From assembly GCF_001509485.1 (NCBI RefSeq), contig NZ_LLZI01000063.1:1-10137 (forward strand): a DNA stretch of 10,137 nt. Direction: 5' to 3'. A program made the position numbers and the translations under genes. The notes below the pieces were generated by a model. That model saw only the letters and a program-made list of their open reading frames with translations. It was not told where the DNA came from and did no database searches. Numbering within the stretch: position 1 is the first letter of the stretch; the number at the start of each line of letters is the position of its first letter. This DNA is from Streptomyces sp. NRRL F-4489 (GTDB lineage Bacteria; Actinomycetota; Actinomycetes; Streptomycetales; Streptomycetaceae). Shown here piece by piece: positions 6,907 to 10,137 of this stretch.

Positions 6907-8496
6907 GTGAACCACACCGCCATGCAGCTCCTCCTCGCGGGCTCCGTCGTCCTCCCCCTGCTCGGCGCGCTCGCCGCGCTGCTGCCGGCCCCGCCCGGTC
7001 TGAAGGGGAAGAACCCCGACCAGGCCGTCCTGCGGCACGGGGTGACCGTCACCGCCGTGGTGCTCGCCGCGACGATCGCGCTGGCCGCCGGCTTCGACCA
7101 CGCTCACCCGGCGCGTATGCAGGCCACCACGGACCTCAGCTGGATCCCGGCGCTCGGCATCCGCGTCCACCTCGGCGTCGACGGCATCTCGCTCCCCCTC
7201 CTCGTCCTGACCGCGCTGCTGACCTTCCTCTGCGCGCTCTACAGCTACTTCGTGATGCCCAAGGGCCCGTCCCCCAAGGCGTTCGTGGCGCTGATCCTCG
7301 TCCTGGAAGCCGGCACCCTGGCCACCTTCGCCGTCCAGGACCTGATGCTCTTCTTCCTGGCCTTCGAGACCGTCCTGATCCCGATGTACTTCCTCATCGC
7401 CCGCTGGGGCGGTGCCGGACGGCGCGCGGCGGCCTGGAAGTTCATCCTCTACACGCTGCTCGGCTCCGTCGTCATGCTGCTCGGCCTCCTCCTCATCGGG
7501 CTGAAATCCGGCACCTTCGACATGGTCGCACTCGCCACTGACAACGGCCCGAAAGCCCAGCTCAGCCACACCGTCCAGCTCCTCGCGGTGCTCGCCGTCG
7601 GCATCGGACTGGCCGTCAAGTCCCCGATGTGGCCGCTGCACAGCTGGCTGCCCGACGCGCACACCGCCGCCCCCACCGCCGGCTCGGTGCTGCTGGCCGG
7701 CGTGCTGCTGAAGATGGGCACCTACGGCTTCGTGCGGATCGCGCTGCCGATCACCCCGGACGGCCTGCACACCGTCGCGCCCTACCTGGGCGCGCTGGCC
7801 GCCGCCGGCATCGTCTACGGCTCGCTGGCCTGCCTCGCCCTGGTCCGCACCGGTGCCAAGGGCGACCTCAAGCGCCTGATCGCCTACAGCTCGGTCGGCC
7901 ACATGGGCTTCGTCCTCCTGGGCATCGCCACCATGACCCCCACCGGCGTCAACGGCGCGCTGTTCGCCAACATCGCGCACGGCCTGATCACCGGCCTGCT
8001 CTTCTTCCTCGTCGGCGGCCTCAAGGACCGCCTGGGCAGCAGCGACCTGGACACCCTCTCGGGCACCACCGGCGCCGCCCTCTACGGCCGCGCGCCCCGC
8101 TTCGGCGGCCTGCTCGCCTTCGGGGCCGTCGCCTCCCTGGGCCTGCCCGGACTCGCCGGCTTCTGGGGCGAGATGCTGGCGATGTTCGGCGCCTTCCACC
8201 CGGCCGCCGGCCTCAGCCGCCCCGCCTTCCTGACGTTCATGGCCCTGGCCGGCCTCGGCACCCTGCTGACCGCCGCGTACCTGCTGCTGGTCGTCCGCCG
8301 GGTCTGCATGGGCGGCACCCTCACGGCCGGCGCCGCCCCCCAGGAGGCGGCCCCCGCCGTCCCCGACCTCGCGCGCCACGAATACGCCGCCTGGGGCCCC
8401 CTGGCCGTCCTCACCGTCCTCGCCGGACTGTGGCCCGCGGCCCTCCTCGGCCTCACGAACCCGGCCGTCCAGCAGCTCCTCGGAGGCGGTAAGTGA
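6907..8496 (+). CDS. nuoM: NADH-quinone oxidoreductase subunit M (antiporter-like pump)
   Basis: Middle antiporter-like pump subunit, 529 aa, about the usual family length. The conserved residues are present: Glu154 (FETVLIPMYF), Lys238 (VKSPMWPLHSWLPDAHTAAP), Lys269 (LKMGTYGF), the KRLIAYSSVGHMGF block with His332, and Glu422 (FWGE). The chosen start is GTG 6907, with GGGAG 7 bases upstream. An in-frame ATG at 6922 would remove five residues and has no better ribosome site. This is the only junction in the operon that does not overlap: two bases separate it from the nuoL stop. Nothing looks broken. Confidence 0.95.
   Translation: MNHTAMQLLLAGSVVLPLLGALAALLPAPPGLKGKNPDQAVLRHGVTVTAVVLAATIALAAGFDHAHPARMQATTDLSWIPALGIRVHLGVDGISLPLLVLTALLTFLCALYSYFVMPKGPSPKAFVALILVLEAGTLATFAVQDLMLFFLAFETVLIPMYFLIARWGGAGRRAAAWKFILYTLLGSVVMLLGLLLIGLKSGTFDMVALATDNGPKAQLSHTVQLLAVLAVGIGLAVKSPMWPLHSWLPDAHTAAPTAGSVLLAGVLLKMGTYGFVRIALPITPDGLHTVAPYLGALAAAGIVYGSLACLALVRTGAKGDLKRLIAYSSVGHMGFVLLGIATMTPTGVNGALFANIAHGLITGLLFFLVGGLKDRLGSSDLDTLSGTTGAALYGRAPRFGGLLAFGAVASLGLPGLAGFWGEMLAMFGAFHPAAGLSRPAFLTFMALAGLGTLLTAAYLLLVVRRVCMGGTLTAGAAPQEAAPAVPDLARHEYAAWGPLAVLTVLAGLWPAALLGLTNPAVQQLLGGGK
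8482..8486 (+). promoter_or_regulatory. Ribosome binding site of nuoN (ambiguous start)
   Basis: GGAGG lies 6 bases before GTG 8493 and 9 bases before ATG 8496. Both are in frame and adjacent, so the site does not settle the start. ATG is preferred as the stronger codon; the GTG would give the same 4-base GTGA overlap seen at nuoI/nuoJ and nuoK/nuoL and add one Met. Confidence 0.6.
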
Positions 8497-10031
8497 TGAG
8501 TCAGGTCACCTCGCTGGTCCAGTCCGTCGACTGGCTCGCCATCGCCCCGCCCACCCTCACCGCGGCCACCGCCCTGGTGGTGCTGGTCGCCGACCTCTTC
8601 CTGCCCGCCGCCCGCAAGCCCCTGCTGGGCTGGGTTTCGACCGCCGGCCTGGCTGCCGCCGCGCTTCTGCTGCTGCCCCTCCTGGACGGCCACCGCCGCA
8701 CCTTCTGCCTCACCGGCACCCCCCGGGCGTGCAGCTACGCGGCCGACCACTTCACGCTGGCCATCCAGTTCCTGGTCCTCGCCGGCGCCCTGCTGACGGC
8801 CCTGCTGTCCATCGACACCGTCAAGGACCACGGCCTGCCCGCCGGCGAGTACTGGTTCCTGCTGCTCTCCTCCGCCGCCGGGGCGGCCCTGCTGCCCGCC
8901 TCCCGGGACCTGGCCACCCTGGTCATCGCCCTGGAGGTCGCCTCGCTGCCCGCGTTCGCCCTGGTCGGCCTGCGCCGCGGCGACCGGCTCTCCTCCGAGG
9001 CGGCGCTGAAGTTCTTCCTCTCCTCGGTGGCCGCCACCGCCGTGATGCTCCTCGGGGTGAGCTTCGTCTACGCGGCCACCGGGAGCCTGCACCTGACCCG
9101 GGTGGCGCACGCCCTGGCCGCCCTCCCGGACCCCCGCCTGGCCACTCTGGCCGGCGCCGGCGTCGCGCTCACCCTGGTCGGCTTCGCCTTCAAGACGGCC
9201 GCGGCCCCGTTCCACTTCTGGGTGCCCGACACCTACGTCGGCGCGCCGCTGCCGATCGCCGCGTACCTCTCCGTCGTCGGCAAGGCGGTCGGCTTCTCCG
9301 GCCTGATCCTCGTCACCGTCCAGGGCTTCCCGTCCTACGCGCACGTGTGGGGCCCGGCGCTGGCCGTGCTCGCCGCGCTGACCATGACCGTGGGCAACGC
9401 CGCCGCGCTCCGCCAGGACCCCGCCCGCGACCGGAGCGCGATCCGCCTGCTCGCCTGGTCCTCCGTCGGCCAGGCCGGCTACCTCCTCGTCCCGATCGCC
9501 GCGGCCGGCTACGCCCACGACCCGGCGCACGCCATCGGCGCCACCGTCGCCTACGCCCTGATGTACGCGGCGGTGAACCTCGGCGCCTTCGCGGTCGCCG
9601 CCCTGGTGGCCCGCACCCGCCCCGCCAACCGCCTCGCCGACTACCGGGGCCTGTACCACCGCCGCCCCCTGGTGGCGCTCGCCCTCGGCTTCTTCCTCCT
9701 CTGCCTGGCGGGCCTGCCGCCGGGCGTCATCGGCCTGTTCGCCAAGGTCACGGTCTTCTCCGCGGCGGTCGACGCCGGCCTGGGCTGGCTCGCCGTCGTC
9801 ATGGCCGCCAACGTGGTGATCGCGCTCTACTACTACCTCCAGTGGACCGCGGCCCTCTTCCGCCCCGCCGAGGCCCCCGCGGGCGAACCCGCCGAGGCCC
9901 CCGCCGGCCGCACCCGCGCCCCGGTCCCCGCCGCCCTGGCCACCGCCCTGGCCCTGGCCACCGCCCTCGGCGTGGTCCTCTCCGGCGCCCCGCAGCTGGT
10001 CCTCCGCTTCGCCGCCGGCGCCCTCCTGTAG
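8496..10031 (+). CDS. nuoN: NADH-quinone oxidoreductase subunit N (antiporter-like pump)
   Basis: Proximal antiporter-like pump subunit next to NuoK, 511 aa from ATG 8496 (512 from GTG 8493). Conserved residues: Glu147 (LEVASLPAFAL), Lys172 (SEAALKFFLSS), Lys233 (FKTAAAPFHFWVPDTYVGAP), Lys263, and Lys417 in a late helix. The usual GFxGKF block is altered to VIGLFAKVTVF, with the lysine shifted by one place relative to the preceding Gly-Leu-Pro. Residues about 457-474 form a short Pro/Glu/Ala loop before the last helix. It overlaps the nuoM stop by one base and is the last gene of the operon, followed by a strong hairpin. Confidence 0.95.
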   Translation: MSQVTSLVQSVDWLAIAPPTLTAATALVVLVADLFLPAARKPLLGWVSTAGLAAAALLLLPLLDGHRRTFCLTGTPRACSYAADHFTLAIQFLVLAGALLTALLSIDTVKDHGLPAGEYWFLLLSSAAGAALLPASRDLATLVIALEVASLPAFALVGLRRGDRLSSEAALKFFLSSVAATAVMLLGVSFVYAATGSLHLTRVAHALAALPDPRLATLAGAGVALTLVGFAFKTAAAPFHFWVPDTYVGAPLPIAAYLSVVGKAVGFSGLILVTVQGFPSYAHVWGPALAVLAALTMTVGNAAALRQDPARDRSAIRLLAWSSVGQAGYLLVPIAAAGYAHDPAHAIGATVAYALMYAAVNLGAFAVAALVARTRPANRLADYRGLYHRRPLVALALGFFLLCLAGLPPGVIGLFAKVTVFSAAVDAGLGWLAVVMAANVVIALYYYLQWTAALFRPAEAPAGEPAEAPAGRTRAPVPAALATALALATALGVVLSGAPQLVLRFAAGALL

Positions 10032-10037
10032 CCGCGC

Positions 10038-10072
10038 GCGGGCGCGCCCGTACCCCGTACGGCCGCGCCCGC
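10038..10072 (+). terminator. Strong GC hairpin after nuoN, probable terminator
   Basis: Bases 10038-10053 pair with 10057-10072: 15 base pairs with one C-C mismatch (10047/10063) around a 3-base CCC loop. It begins 7 bases after the nuoN stop. There is no T-tract, which is common for actinobacterial terminators. It may also protect the 3' end of the operon transcript. Position and strength make it the natural end of the nuo unit. Confidence 0.65.
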
Positions 10073-10137
10073 CGCCCGCCCACCAGCCCGCCGTGCCCGG
10101 CACCCGGCCCTGGCCCCCGCCCCCGACCGCCCCCTCC
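10073..10137. other. Downstream C-rich spacer, no gene seen
   Basis: These 65 bases are extremely rich in C and G on this strand. I see no convincing start, ribosome site or protein family sequence on either strand. It is probably the space between the nuo operon and the next gene. Confidence 0.4.

Noticed and set aside
8082..10103. 673-codon open frame on the - strand opposite nuoM/nuoN
   Set aside because: Same type of antisense shadow, extremely Gly/Glu/Gln-rich; nuoN on the + strand has all conserved residues.

Overview
The window is a single, almost gap-free + strand operon of ten complex I (type I NADH:quinone oxidoreductase) genes: nuoA, B, C, H, I, J, K, L, M, N. Base composition is very high in G+C, codon third positions are almost always G or C, GTG starts are common, and I saw no TTA codons by eye. 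Together with the protein sequences this points to Streptomyces or a close actinobacterial relative. Such genomes usually carry one complete 14-gene nuo operon plus a second, incomplete one. This window matches the second, incomplete type; I assign it from gene content, not from a database match.

Layout: bases 1-284 are a leader. It holds a possible last few codons of an upstream gene (stop at 45-47), a weak hairpin, a poor promoter-like pair and a perfect 6-2-6 inverted repeat just before the nuoA ribosome binding site. From 285 to 10031 the ten genes follow one another. Eight of nine junctions overlap by 1-10 bases and the ninth (L/M) has a 2-base gap, so the block is probably one translationally coupled transcript. 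A strong GC hairpin (10038-10072) starts 7 bases after the nuoN stop and probably ends the operon. The last 65 bases show no gene.

How the genes fit together: NuoI (two 4Fe-4S clusters) and NuoB (cluster N2) form an intact electron wire. NuoA, H, J and K form the membrane link, and NuoL, M and N are the three antiporter-like pump subunits with their key Lys, Glu and His residues present. The NADH module (nuoE, F, G) is absent, and so is nuoD, the 49-kDa subunit that forms most of the quinone chamber with NuoB and NuoH. NuoC is followed directly by nuoH and carries a long Pro/Ala/Lys tail.

The most interesting signals are the missing nuoD, the unusual acidic-residue changes in both NuoA (usual D-V-E becomes A-V-D) and NuoH (usual P-E-A-E becomes P-V-A-D), and the Fpo/Ndh-like N2 region of NuoB. 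Together they suggest a complex I-like pump that either borrows NuoD from the main complex or works with a different input subunit and a donor other than NADH, such as reduced ferredoxin or F420H2. That functional proposal is inference.
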